A stretch of DNA of 35,128 bases, taken from the NCBI GenBank assembly GCA_905479565.1, contig CAJQMY010000040.1, forward strand, positions 1 to 35,128. Direction: 5' to 3'. The translations under genes and the position numbers were made by a program. The DNA comes from an uncultured Candidatus Nitrosopumilus sp. (GTDB lineage: Archaea; Thermoproteota; Nitrososphaeria; Nitrososphaerales; Nitrosopumilaceae). This document shows, in pieces, positions 1-6,719 of the stretch; within the stretch, counting starts at the first letter, position 1, and each line of letters starts with the position of its first letter. Under the pieces are notes generated by a model. It saw only the letters and a list, made by a program, of their open reading frames with translations. It was not told the origin of the DNA and ran no database searches.

Positions 1-392
1 CAATCCAGGCTGATTTGGATTTAGTTATGATTAACTTGCCTGAGACGATTGATGAAAGTGGCAATGTAGTTGCTAAAAATCCTGTTTGGCTGTTTGGTAC
101 AGAGTCTACTAATTTTCTTAGAATTCAAAATAATATAGATACGATGTTTACAGGCTTGGATCAAATATCCTCACTATCAAAGGATAATTCTGCATATCAT
201 ACAGGTATGTTGGATATCAATGACAGAGCATTATTGTTAAAAACCAACGTTATGGATGCAACTCCGTACATGTATGTCAGTCCTGTAAATATGATGTTTA
301 GTGTTATTTGGATTGCCGCAATTATTGGGATCTTTAATGTATTGAAAAGAAAGAAAGAGCAATTCCAAAAAGAAGATGAAATAGGAATCTAA
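1..392 (+). CDS. Membrane-anchored protein, C-terminal part (5' end outside window)
   Basis: The reading frame is open through the left edge, so the gene starts before base 1 and the first in-frame TTG at 15 is probably not a start. About 130 residues are visible: a polar region, then one hydrophobic helix (MMFSVIWIAAIIGIFNVL) about 30 residues before the end, followed by a short basic and acidic tail (LKRKKEQ). This is the layout of a protein with a large outside domain held by one C-terminal membrane helix and a small cytoplasmic tail. The family is not recognisable from this piece. Its stop codon overlaps the stop of the convergent coiled-coil gene by 4 bases. Confidence 0.6.
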   Translation, partial: IQADLDLVMINLPETIDESGNVVAKNPVWLFGTESTNFLRIQNNIDTMFTGLDQISSLSKDNSAYHTGMLDINDRALLLKTNVMDATPYMYVSPVNMMFSVIWIAAIIGIFNVLKRKKEQFQKEDEIGI

Positions 393-1894
393 GAAATATT
401 TAGATCTTTTCTGATTTCATCAACTGCCCTGATTCCATAAATATCTCGCACTTGTTGAATTCTGATTGCTTCTTTTAACATGTCTCTGCCCATTGCATTT
501 GTTAAAATTGAATAAACATCACTAAATCTTACTTCCCACTTGTCTGCACAATCTAATATCTTACTAACCGCCCATTGTCTAACTTCATGAGGTAATGGAA
601 TTTTCTCCCCAGCTTCAATTGAAATTCTATCAAACAAATTTATCATATCTGCTGTTTGAGTTGCCATTTTTTCTATATCTTTTGCCACTCCGTATTTTGA
701 CTCAGTATTCATTCTGATGTTTGACTGGTATTCAGAAAGCTTTAACAACGCCATCATCTCTTTAGATGAATTACTGGATGTTTTGTTTGTAACTTCTTTG
801 ATTGACTGTACTTCTTGAAATAATTTTTCAGATTTTTTATGAAATTGCATCGTAGTTTCATCCTGTCTTTTTAGGGTATCTGATACTGATGATATTTTTT
901 GTTCGATACTGTTTGTTTTATCAAACACGTTTTGTTTGAAGTTTGAAACTTCTTCCTGAACTGATTTTAATCCTTTGCCGACAAATGTGGTAGAATCTGC
1001 TCTTTGTGTCAGCGTTCCGATTTCAGTCTCAATTTTGTCAATTTTACCTCCTAATTCTTTGATTGATTCTAGGCTCAAATTATCTACAGATCTTGCTTTT
1101 GATTCTATGGAGTCAAATTGCTGTTTTAGTCCATCAATTACTCCGCCCAATGAATCAATTTTTGATGCTTTAGATGATATTGCATCAATTGTAATTTTGA
1201 TGGCATCTAGTTCTGCATTTAGATTTGAACTGGATAATGCCCCTTCTGAAATTCTTCCTAGTTCTTGCTTGAGGCTTTCGATAATTTGTGAACCAGTATC
1301 TAATTTTGCTGTTTTTCCAGAAATTTCATTAATTGTATTTTTTAGATTGTCCATCTCAGAACCGATTTCTAAGAATGAGTCTGTCTTTCCAGAAACTTTT
1401 CGTAAATCATCTTTAACTTCATCAATTCTTTGTGCAATTTTAATGATCATTTGAGAATTATTTTTAATTGAATTCATACTCTCTTCAACTTGTTGTGATA
1501 TGTTTTGAGATTTTGATGATTTCTGTAATTCTGAAATTCTGCTAACTTCTTTTTCTAATTTAGAAGTCTGATCATTAATTTTATTAACTAAATTTGATTG
1601 TGATCTAACTTGATTTAATCCTGCGTATAATTTTTGAGTATCGTCCTCAATTATGTTAATTTGTTTTGATTGTTTTTGAATGTGTTCTAGCGTGGATGTC
1701 AACATGTCAATCATTCCTTTCATGGATATGAGCACTTTTTGATTTTCACCGAATATTTTTGACATTGCTTTAATCTCTTTTTGTAATGTTTTGTTTGAAT
1801 CTGAAATTGATGCCACTTTTTTTAATAACACTGATGGATTAGGTTCTTTCTTTGTCTTAGCAATGGTTTTTTTCTTTGTAATTTTGGCAACCAT
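389..1894 (-). CDS. Long coiled-coil protein, basic N-terminus
   Basis: The 501-residue product begins with a Lys-rich segment (about residues 1-20, KITKKKTIAKTKKEP). Residues about 30-390 are long, low-complexity helix rich in Ser, Lys, Glu, Ile and Leu with heptad-like spacing and almost no Pro or aromatic residues, typical of extended coiled coil. The last 80 residues differ: they contain Trp, Pro and Tyr (PHEVRQWAVSKILDCADKW) and probably form a small folded domain. There is no signal peptide or membrane helix. I chose the ATG at 1894 over the upstream in-frame TTG at 1900; an A/T-rich TATA-like stretch lies upstream. Function is unknown; a structural, chemotaxis-adaptor-like or nucleoid-associated role would be guesswork. 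Confidence 0.8.
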   Translation of the reverse strand: MVAKITKKKTIAKTKKEPNPSVLLKKVASISDSNKTLQKEIKAMSKIFGENQKVLISMKGMIDMLTSTLEHIQKQSKQINIIEDDTQKLYAGLNQVRSQSNLVNKINDQTSKLEKEVSRISELQKSSKSQNISQQVEESMNSIKNNSQMIIKIAQRIDEVKDDLRKVSGKTDSFLEIGSEMDNLKNTINEISGKTAKLDTGSQIIESLKQELGRISEGALSSSNLNAELDAIKITIDAISSKASKIDSLGGVIDGLKQQFDSIESKARSVDNLSLESIKELGGKIDKIETEIGTLTQRADSTTFVGKGLKSVQEEVSNFKQNVFDKTNSIEQKISSVSDTLKRQDETTMQFHKKSEKLFQEVQSIKEVTNKTSSNSSKEMMALLKLSEYQSNIRMNTESKYGVAKDIEKMATQTADMINLFDRISIEAGEKIPLPHEVRQWAVSKILDCADKWEVRFSDVYSILTNAMGRDMLKEAIRIQQVRDIYGIRAVDEIRKDLNIS

Positions 1895-1954
1895 GTACAA
1901 TTATTTAAAATATAAAGATAAAAAAGTTGGGTATACAATAAAAAGTGTAAAGAG

Positions 1955-2062
1955 TTATTTGTTTACAACTTCTGGTTCATGAAGCAATTCATGAAATGTC
2001 TTTTCAGCTAGTCCGTTCGCTGTTTCAATAAATCCTCTTGGACAATATTCGCATTCAATCAT
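1955..2062 (-). CDS. 35-residue C2H2-type mini zinc-finger protein
   Basis: This short ORF starts with ATG at 2062 and ends with TAA at 1955-1957. It has Cys4 and Cys7 (CEYC) and His24 and His28 (HELLH), giving C-X2-C-X16-H-X3-H, a C2H2 zinc-finger arrangement with a slightly long linker. The segment between is compatible with a strand followed by the helix carrying both His. It would act as a small DNA-, RNA- or protein-binding zinc module. It lies on the same strand as the coiled-coil gene, 60 bases upstream of it. The start codon is one base from a perfect palindrome, and an A/T-rich TATA-like stretch (about 2083-2095) fits a leaderless transcript. Confidence 0.6.
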   Translation of the reverse strand: MIECEYCPRGFIETANGLAEKTFHELLHEPEVVNK

Positions 2063-2063
2063 A

Positions 2064-2086
2064 TAGTACGGTACTATACCGTACTA
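2064..2086. promoter_or_regulatory. Perfect 10-bp-arm palindrome, likely operator
   Basis: The arms TAGTACGGTA (2064-2073) and TACCGTACTA (2077-2086) are exact reverse complements separated by CTA. The site lies between the putative TATA element (about 2083-2095, minus strand) and the start codon at 2062 of the mini zinc-finger gene. A bound dimeric factor there would block transcription initiation. I see no second copy in the window. The operator role is inferred from symmetry and position. Confidence 0.55.
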
Positions 2087-2118
2087 TTAATATTAAGGTG
2101 ATTATGAAGTAACCGATT

Positions 2119-2183
2119 GTGCAGTCAGATACCCCAGGTCATTTCTCTTCACTAAATCAGATGACCTAATCATCACCCTGCGT
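2119..2183 (-). ncRNA. Candidate box C/D guide sRNA
   Basis: Read on the minus strand, the segment gives in order: a short stem arm GCAG (2181-2178), box C GTGATGA (2176-2170), a 9-nt spacer, D' box CTGA (2160-2157), a 4-nt gap, C'-like GTGAAGA (2152-2146), a 17-nt spacer, D box CTGA (2128-2125), and the closing arm CTGC (2124-2121). That is the full C/D'/C'/D order of archaeal 2'-O-methylation guides. The spacers (9 and 17) depart from the usual 12 or so. Their cores AGGTCAT and ATGACCT are mutually complementary, so a plain hairpin is the alternative. No target was identified. Confidence 0.4.
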
Positions 2184-2280
2184 ATGGATTATGTTCTTTG
2201 GGCATAAAGAGGTTAAAGATTTCTAAAATCAACGGGCCTGAAAATGTGTGCTAAAAATTTGAAATTTATAATCCACAATC

Positions 2281-2289
2281 GTTTTTAAA
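2281..2289 (+). promoter_or_regulatory. TATA element for the CPA2 antiporter gene
   Basis: GTTTTTAAA ends about 21 bases, and is centred about 25 bases, before the ATG at 2310, the spacing seen repeatedly here for leaderless genes. This favours ATG 2310 over the TTG at 2295. Confidence 0.5.
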
Positions 2290-2309
2290 CAAATTTGTTA
2301 ACTGATAAC

Positions 2310-3638
2310 ATGCAAGACATTTCACTTCAGCTAGATTCTAGTGGAATTCAAAATTCCCTTAACAGTACTGTAACTAGTCTTATTGAACAAATAACTCCTG
2401 AACTGCCTCATACTAGTTTTGTAACTGATTTGGCATTCATTATGATTATTGGTGCTGTTGTGACTCTGGCTTTTTTTAAAATTAAACAACCATTGATCAT
2501 TGGTTATCTTTTTGCAGGAATGTTGATTGGGCCTTTTTCTAGTATTTGGACTTGGATTTTGCCTAAAGGCGGCCTTCCTATCGATGCTATAGGCGGGGTT
2601 GGAATTTTGTCTGATATTTCTGCATTGAATCTTTTTGCTGAAATTGGAGTTATCTTACTTCTTTTTGTAATTGGTATAGAATTTCCATATGCAAAAATAA
2701 AAAGTATAGGACGCGTTGCTGTTGGTGTTGGAACTATAGGATTGTTTTCTACCTTAGGCGTATTGTTCTATACTGCTACTGCGTTTGGATTAGAATTCAT
2801 GGACGCCCTGTTTATTTCTGCAGCCTTGTCTGTGTCTAGTACTGCAATTATTGTAAAATTGTTGGAAGATATGGGAAAAATCAAAAAAGAATCGTCTATC
2901 ATGGTTCTTGGTATTTTGATTGTCGAGGACGTAATAGCTGTCATTTTGATTTCTTCATTACAATCAATTGCGTTGGTTGGAACTATATCGATAGAATCCA
3001 TCATTGTAGTCGTGTTAGTTGCCACTGGATTAATTGTAGGTACATTTACCATTGGAACTCGCGTAATTCCGCCTCTAATCGATAGGGTTGCAGCAGCAGA
3101 ACATCGAGAAATCCTACTGCTTAGTGTTCTAGGTCTTTGCTTTGGTTATGCATTATTTGCAAATATTGTCGGACTATCTGTAGCAATTGGAGCATTTTTG
3201 GCAGGAGTTTTAGTTGCCGAATCCAAATCTGCTGAGGTGGCAAAACTGCTCTCTAGTCCAATCAAAGACATGTTTGTTGCCATATTCTTTATTTCAGTTG
3301 GTGCCTTGATGGATGTCTCACAACTTGAAAATTATATTTTCGTAGCGATTGCTTTGATTGCTGTTGCAACTGGAATGAAATTTGGAGGCAATATGGTTGG
3401 AAACTTTATATTCAGACAGAAACGCGGCAAAGCACTTCGTTATGCATTTACTTTGGCAGCTCCTAGAGGAGAATTCTCTATTGTCATTGTAAAAGTTGGA
3501 GTAGATATAGGCGCAGTTAGTGCTTTCTTATTCCCCTTAGTTGGTATAATTTCCATTGTTACTGCTTTTATTTCTCCTTTTCTGATGAAGGCTGGCGATA
3601 AAGTAATTCCAGTGTTGGAAGATAAAGAAAATGTCTGA
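2310..3638 (+). CDS. Cation/proton antiporter, CPA2 (KefB/NapA-like) family
   Basis: The 442-residue membrane protein exchanges monovalent cations (Na+ or K+) for protons across the cytoplasmic membrane. It has about 12-13 hydrophobic helices. The family signatures are visible: an LLFVIGIEF-type segment near residue 115, SSTAIIVKLLEDMGK around 180, GAFLAGVLVAES near 295, and an ISVGALMD helix after it. The length suits a transport core without the RCK/TrkA-N domains of full KefB. The start is the ATG preceded by a TATA element at the leaderless distance; the TTG 15 bases upstream is rejected. The next gene overlaps it by 8 bases, so the two are probably co-transcribed. The substrate ion cannot be told from sequence. 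Confidence 0.85.
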   Translation: MQDISLQLDSSGIQNSLNSTVTSLIEQITPELPHTSFVTDLAFIMIIGAVVTLAFFKIKQPLIIGYLFAGMLIGPFSSIWTWILPKGGLPIDAIGGVGILSDISALNLFAEIGVILLLFVIGIEFPYAKIKSIGRVAVGVGTIGLFSTLGVLFYTATAFGLEFMDALFISAALSVSSTAIIVKLLEDMGKIKKESSIMVLGILIVEDVIAVILISSLQSIALVGTISIESIIVVVLVATGLIVGTFTIGTRVIPPLIDRVAAAEHREILLLSVLGLCFGYALFANIVGLSVAIGAFLAGVLVAESKSAEVAKLLSSPIKDMFVAIFFISVGALMDVSQLENYIFVAIALIAVATGMKFGGNMVGNFIFRQKRGKALRYAFTLAAPRGEFSIVIVKVGVDIGAVSAFLFPLVGIISIVTAFISPFLMKAGDKVIPVLEDKENV

Positions 3639-4059
3639 TGAACTCAAACAATTCTTAGATCGGGTACATGCTGGAATCACTACTTTTGATTTTGAAGGAA
3701 ACGAGACTCCTTGTATTGAGTTGGATGAGAAAAAATATGATGAGATGTTGTCAAAAGTCGCAGGACAATCTTTTTCCATTAACACTGATTTGAATATTTT
3801 ACAAGATGGGTTGGGTAATGTATTTGTCGAAGTCACATTAACCTTTTCAAAAGGCAATATCACTGAAATGTTTCTTGTAAATGCAAAAACACATCTTGCT
3901 TTTTTTCAATCTCTTGCAAGAACATCAATGCTTGTACTTACTTCACCAAAATCTAATTATGGAAAAGATAATGTGTTTATGATTCAATTACCACGACCAG
4001 AAAAAGCTCAAGATGCACTTGAGATAATTAAAAATGCATTGATTCCAAAGAATACCTAA
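3631..4059 (+). CDS. Conserved hypothetical protein coupled to the antiporter
   Basis: The 142-residue soluble protein begins inside the last codons of the antiporter gene, which suggests translational coupling and a possible regulatory or accessory role. It mixes helices and strands, has a single Cys, and shows no signal peptide, membrane helix or catalytic motif I recognise. The central part (LGNVFVEVTLTFSKGNITEMFLV) looks like a beta hairpin, and the end (KAQDALEIIKNAL) like an amphipathic helix. It lacks the Gly-rich Rossmann motif of a TrkA-N regulator. A link to ion transport is inferred only from the overlap. Confidence 0.75.
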   Translation: MSDELKQFLDRVHAGITTFDFEGNETPCIELDEKKYDEMLSKVAGQSFSINTDLNILQDGLGNVFVEVTLTFSKGNITEMFLVNAKTHLAFFQSLARTSMLVLTSPKSNYGKDNVFMIQLPRPEKAQDALEIIKNALIPKNT

Positions 4060-4063
4060 AAAG

Positions 4064-4140
4064 TGGTGCAGTTACCGGGATTTGAACCCGGGTCACGTAC
4101 TTGGCAAGCACGAGTACTAACCAGACTGTACTATAACTGC
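4064..4140 (-). tRNA. tRNA-Gly (GCC)
   Basis: A full cloverleaf can be drawn on the minus strand: acceptor arms GCAGTTA and TAACTGC, a D arm with GTAC pairs, an anticodon stem CGTGC/GTACG with loop TTGCCAA (anticodon GCC), and a T arm with TTCAAAT between CGGG and CCCG. Base 4067 is the discriminator A and CCA is encoded directly (4066-4064). There is no intron. Confidence 0.95.
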
Positions 4141-4203
4141 AACAACTCTAAAGATTGAATTTGAATATTAAACTGTTTTTAACTATTTCAGTTAAGATGA
4201 TTT

Positions 4204-4467
4204 ATGGATGAAACTCTTCTCAAGAAAATTGAACAAAAAATACAAGATTCTATATCAAATAAAGATGAAATTAAACAATTAATCCAATTGCTTTCTTCAA
4301 TTGATGATTCAAAATCTTTCGCCTTGGGTATAATTGTTGGAAGAATCTATAATACGTTTTACTATCAATCAAAAAGAATTCTAAATCGAGAACCAACAAA
4401 ACACGAGTTTCAAGAATTTCTAGAATTTGTTAAAAATAAAAAATCTTATTTAGATAATTTATGGTGA
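4204..4467 (+). CDS. Small helical hypothetical protein
   Basis: The 87-residue product is almost entirely predicted helix, with charged N- and C-terminal parts and one moderately hydrophobic central helix (SFALGIIVGRIYNTFYY, residues about 39-55). It has no Cys and no signal peptide. ATG 4204 is preceded by a TTTTTAAC TATA-like element at 4176-4183. Its 3' end overlaps the end of the convergent L10e gene by 9 bases. The family is not recognised. A small helical nucleic-acid-binding or adaptor protein is conceivable but unsupported. Confidence 0.7.
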   Translation: MDETLLKKIEQKIQDSISNKDEIKQLIQLLSSIDDSKSFALGIIVGRIYNTFYYQSKRILNREPTKHEFQEFLEFVKNKKSYLDNLW

Positions 4468-4968
4468 TGATTTATTCCAATCGACTACTCTGATGAGTGG
4501 GGTTCCTGGTAGTTTTACACATGAACCATGCAGTGCCTTTTTTGCAGCTGTTAAATGAGCATCGCCATTGACATATAGTTCCATAATGCATTGCCCTTGT
4601 TTTACTCTGGCACCTAGACTCACTGCTTTCCCCCATGATCTTCTCATTCCTTCTGAAACTCTATCTGCACCAGCAGTTGCAATCTGCTTGTTTTCTCTAA
4701 GAAGATTATGTGGGTAAATTCTTAATCTTGAATAATACCCTGTTTCGCCAGTTGTTTTTTCTAGCGTTTTGTTTGCAGCTAATCTTGTAGATTCAATAGC
4801 CATGTGTCTAATCTGAATTTTTTCATTTAACAGTAATTGGACACAATACTGATATGTCCCTCTTTTACCCCCTTGAAATTTTGCAATCTTTATTTGCGGC
4901 TTACCTTTGATGTACTCTTTTCTTGTAAAGACTTGACCTTTTCCATCTCGATAGTTAGCGCCATGCAT
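4459..4968 (-). CDS. rpl10e: 50S ribosomal protein L10e (uL16 family)
   Basis: The 169-residue protein belongs to the archaeal/eukaryotic L10e branch of uL16, which sits near the A site and 5S rRNA on the large subunit. Recognisable parts include the N-terminal FTRKEYIKGKPQIKIAKF, HMAIESTRLAANKTLEK, YYSRLRIYPHNLLRENK, TAGADRVSEGMRRSWGKAV and the C-terminal HGSCVKLPGTPLIRV. The open frame extends 21 codons further upstream, but ATG 4968 (MHGANYRDG) gives the usual family length and has a TATA element at 4991-5000 at the leaderless distance. The gene diverges from the endonuclease-like gene, and the two promoters lie within about 100 bases. Confidence 0.93.
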   Translation of the reverse strand: MHGANYRDGKGQVFTRKEYIKGKPQIKIAKFQGGKRGTYQYCVQLLLNEKIQIRHMAIESTRLAANKTLEKTTGETGYYSRLRIYPHNLLRENKQIATAGADRVSEGMRRSWGKAVSLGARVKQGQCIMELYVNGDAHLTAAKKALHGSCVKLPGTPLIRVVDWNKSSP

Positions 4969-4990
4969 GATATTCTCAAGCCAAAATGCC

Positions 4991-5000
4991 CATATTTTAA
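4991..5000 (-). promoter_or_regulatory. TATA element for L10e
   Basis: The minus strand reads TTAAAATATG, centred about 27 bases before ATG 4968. It lies within the open frame upstream of that ATG, which argues that translation begins at 4968 and not at 5031. Confidence 0.6.
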
Positions 5001-5033
5001 CGGTTAGCCGGATATCTCTCGTGTTCTCCAATG

Positions 5034-5041
5034 CTTATATG
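5034..5041 (+). promoter_or_regulatory. TATA element for the EndA-like gene
   Basis: CTTATATG lies about 26-33 bases before ATG 5067, supporting that start over the ATG at 5031, which sits upstream of the element. Confidence 0.55.
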
Positions 5042-5066
5042 GAAATCCCTTGATTTTCATTCTATT

Positions 5067-5630
5067 ATGGATGAGACCCCATTAGTTCATGGAGAATTAA
5101 TTTTAGATCAAACATGTATTTCAGAAAAGGATATGATTCACGAATTACAATTAAAAGGATTTGGTGAAATTGAAAAAAAAAATTTATTTTTAAAATCCTT
5201 TGAAACCCTTTACTTACTGTATTCAAAAAGATTGATTTTAAAAAAGAACAAAAAACAAATTGATTTTGATATTTTTATGAGTGTTTGTCAAAAAACTGAT
5301 TCTGAAATTCTTACAAAATTTTTGGTTTATCGTGATCTTCGGAATAGAGGGTATGTTGTCAAAGATGGATTTGGATTTGGTTCTGATTTTAGAGTATATG
5401 AGAGAGGTCATTATGGTGAAAAGGGAGCAAAATTCCTAATCTTTGGATTCAATGAAGGCCAGCAAGAAAAAATGGGTAACCTGCAAAAAAAGATTGAAGA
5501 AATTACTCAAATGGGAAAGGAGCCTATTATTGCAGTAATTGAACGTCGTGGTGAAATAATTTACTACAAAATCAATAAAATGGATTTTTATAAAAACAAA
5601 TCAAGATTTGAAGAACCATTTGATCCCTAG
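5067..5630 (+). CDS. endA: tRNA-intron endonuclease family protein
   Basis: The 187-residue protein resembles archaeal tRNA-splicing endonucleases, which cut the bulge-helix-bulge at intron borders in pre-tRNA. The N-terminal domain (1-80) is followed by the catalytic fold: FLVYRDLRNRGYVVKDGFGFG, then SDFRVYERG with the expected catalytic Tyr at 111, and a closing EPIIAVIERRGEIIYYKI strand pair with Lys151 as the likely catalytic Lys. The expected His of the H-x-K-Y-L-V motif is Gly120 here (GAKFLIF); the nearest His is His115. It could be a catalytic subunit using a shifted His or the structural subunit of a heterotetramer. It overlaps the convergent PLD-like gene by 4 bases. Confidence 0.8.
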   Translation: MDETPLVHGELILDQTCISEKDMIHELQLKGFGEIEKKNLFLKSFETLYLLYSKRLILKKNKKQIDFDIFMSVCQKTDSEILTKFLVYRDLRNRGYVVKDGFGFGSDFRVYERGHYGEKGAKFLIFGFNEGQQEKMGNLQKKIEEITQMGKEPIIAVIERRGEIIYYKINKMDFYKNKSRFEEPFDP

Positions 5631-6283
5631 TCTTTCATAATCCATTCTGAGGAATATTTTAAAAAATTATTTTCTTCAGCATACATAAAATCATAAACCT
5701 CAACATGCTTTGTTTTATTTTGCCACAAATCCTCAAAATCTTTTACTTTTCTTTCAACTCTGGATTTGTCGTTCCATGATGTAAACACATCCACTGATTC
5801 AAAATCCCTGGTTTGAGCAGAGAATGATTCTTTAGACGTTCCTGTAAAAGCAACTGTTTGATCATTTTCATCCCTGAAAATTCCAATTCTCTCTGAAAAT
5901 GTATCTGTTATTCCTTCTGAATTTGGAATCGCAATTTTTAATTCAACTTGTCCGTTATTTACAATGTCTTGAATTTTTTGCATTTTGGCGTCTTTGATTA
6001 ATTTTCCTTCAAATGATTTTGTATATTTTTCAGAAAACAGTTTTGTAAACAAATTAAGATCAGCCGTTCTAAATCTATGCCCTGTGATAATTCTTAATTT
6101 TGCTTTTCCTTCTGCAAATCTCTCAAACGCTATTGAAAATGTTGATAGCGTCTGAATTGATAAAAAATCCACACATCTATTATATTCGATACAATTACTT
6201 AGACAGGGAAGAAAAAACTCGGAAACAATATCATCTTTGTCTGAACGATATTCTTCTTTTAATTTAATTTTTCTTAAACTCAA
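5627..6283 (-). CDS. Orphan PLD-like domain protein with degenerate HKD motif
   Basis: The 218-residue product resembles the phospholipase-D-like domain found at the N-terminus of SNF2/DEAD helicases in restriction and phage-defence loci. Typical stretches are LRIITGHRFRTADL (63-76), VELKIAIPNSEGI, IGIFRDENDQTVAFTGTSKESFSA (133-156) and FESVDVFTSW (161-170) followed by a charged helix ending in LW. The catalytic H-x-K is replaced by Ser130-Glu-Arg132, so nuclease activity is doubtful. No helicase follows: the gene stops at 5627 against endA. The start is TTG 6283, because no ATG exists before residue 101 and a stop lies just upstream. It may be a solo binding domain or a remnant of a defence helicase. 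Confidence 0.75.
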   Translation of the reverse strand: MSLRKIKLKEEYRSDKDDIVSEFFLPCLSNCIEYNRCVDFLSIQTLSTFSIAFERFAEGKAKLRIITGHRFRTADLNLFTKLFSEKYTKSFEGKLIKDAKMQKIQDIVNNGQVELKIAIPNSEGITDTFSERIGIFRDENDQTVAFTGTSKESFSAQTRDFESVDVFTSWNDKSRVERKVKDFEDLWQNKTKHVEVYDFMYAEENNFLKYSSEWIMKD

Positions 6284-6719
6284 TAAATTTCAGTGGGGAT
6301 TTTATTATTTAAAGAAACAATTTTAAAATTAAAATGTCCTCATCTGGATTAGAACATTTTTAGTGACTACTTTGGATGCAGTATGTACAGATGAGGATTA
6401 TCTTTGAATCTATGTTTTAGAGTTTGATATGTCTTTTTTTATAACATTTCTAAGAATTTAGAACTCAAGAAATAGTTTAATCCAGAGAATGGTCCTATAC
6501 AATAGTTCAAAGTATTTTTTATTTTCTGGAGAGGTGCAATTGAATGGCCTCTTCAAATTATCTCGTTGTTGTCATTGGGAATCTGCAAACGAATCATCCA
6601 AAACTAACTTGCGTGATAATCTGGCCGTGTCCTCCCTGTGGACTAGTCTGAATACGGCAAGATCATCTTTTAGAATTTGAATATATGTTACGATTGTTTT
6701 GTTATCTGTATCATCATTT
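6284..6719. other. Gap without a convincing gene
   Basis: The stretch holds the promoter of the PLD-like gene, the hairpin at 6337-6397 and an open but start-less minus-strand frame (6572-6712, about 47 codons). Open frames on the plus strand here have atypical composition (Cys- and Ser-rich) and look accidental. Confidence 0.5.
6337..6397. repeat. 10-bp inverted repeat with 41-base loop
   Basis: TCCTCATCTG (6337-6346) and CAGATGAGGA (6388-6397) are perfect reverse complements. They could be the closing stem of a small RNA or a DNA site. No C/D or H/ACA box set fits inside, and there is no T-run after it to suggest a terminator. Confidence 0.4.

Noticed and set aside
975-1454. Plus-strand frame of 159 codons opposite the coiled-coil gene
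   Set aside because: It is the mirror of a low-complexity coiled coil; Ser/Ile-rich composition with no motif marks it as a shadow.
2295-2309. TTG start for the CPA2 antiporter
   Set aside because: TATA spacing and start-codon preference favour ATG 2310.
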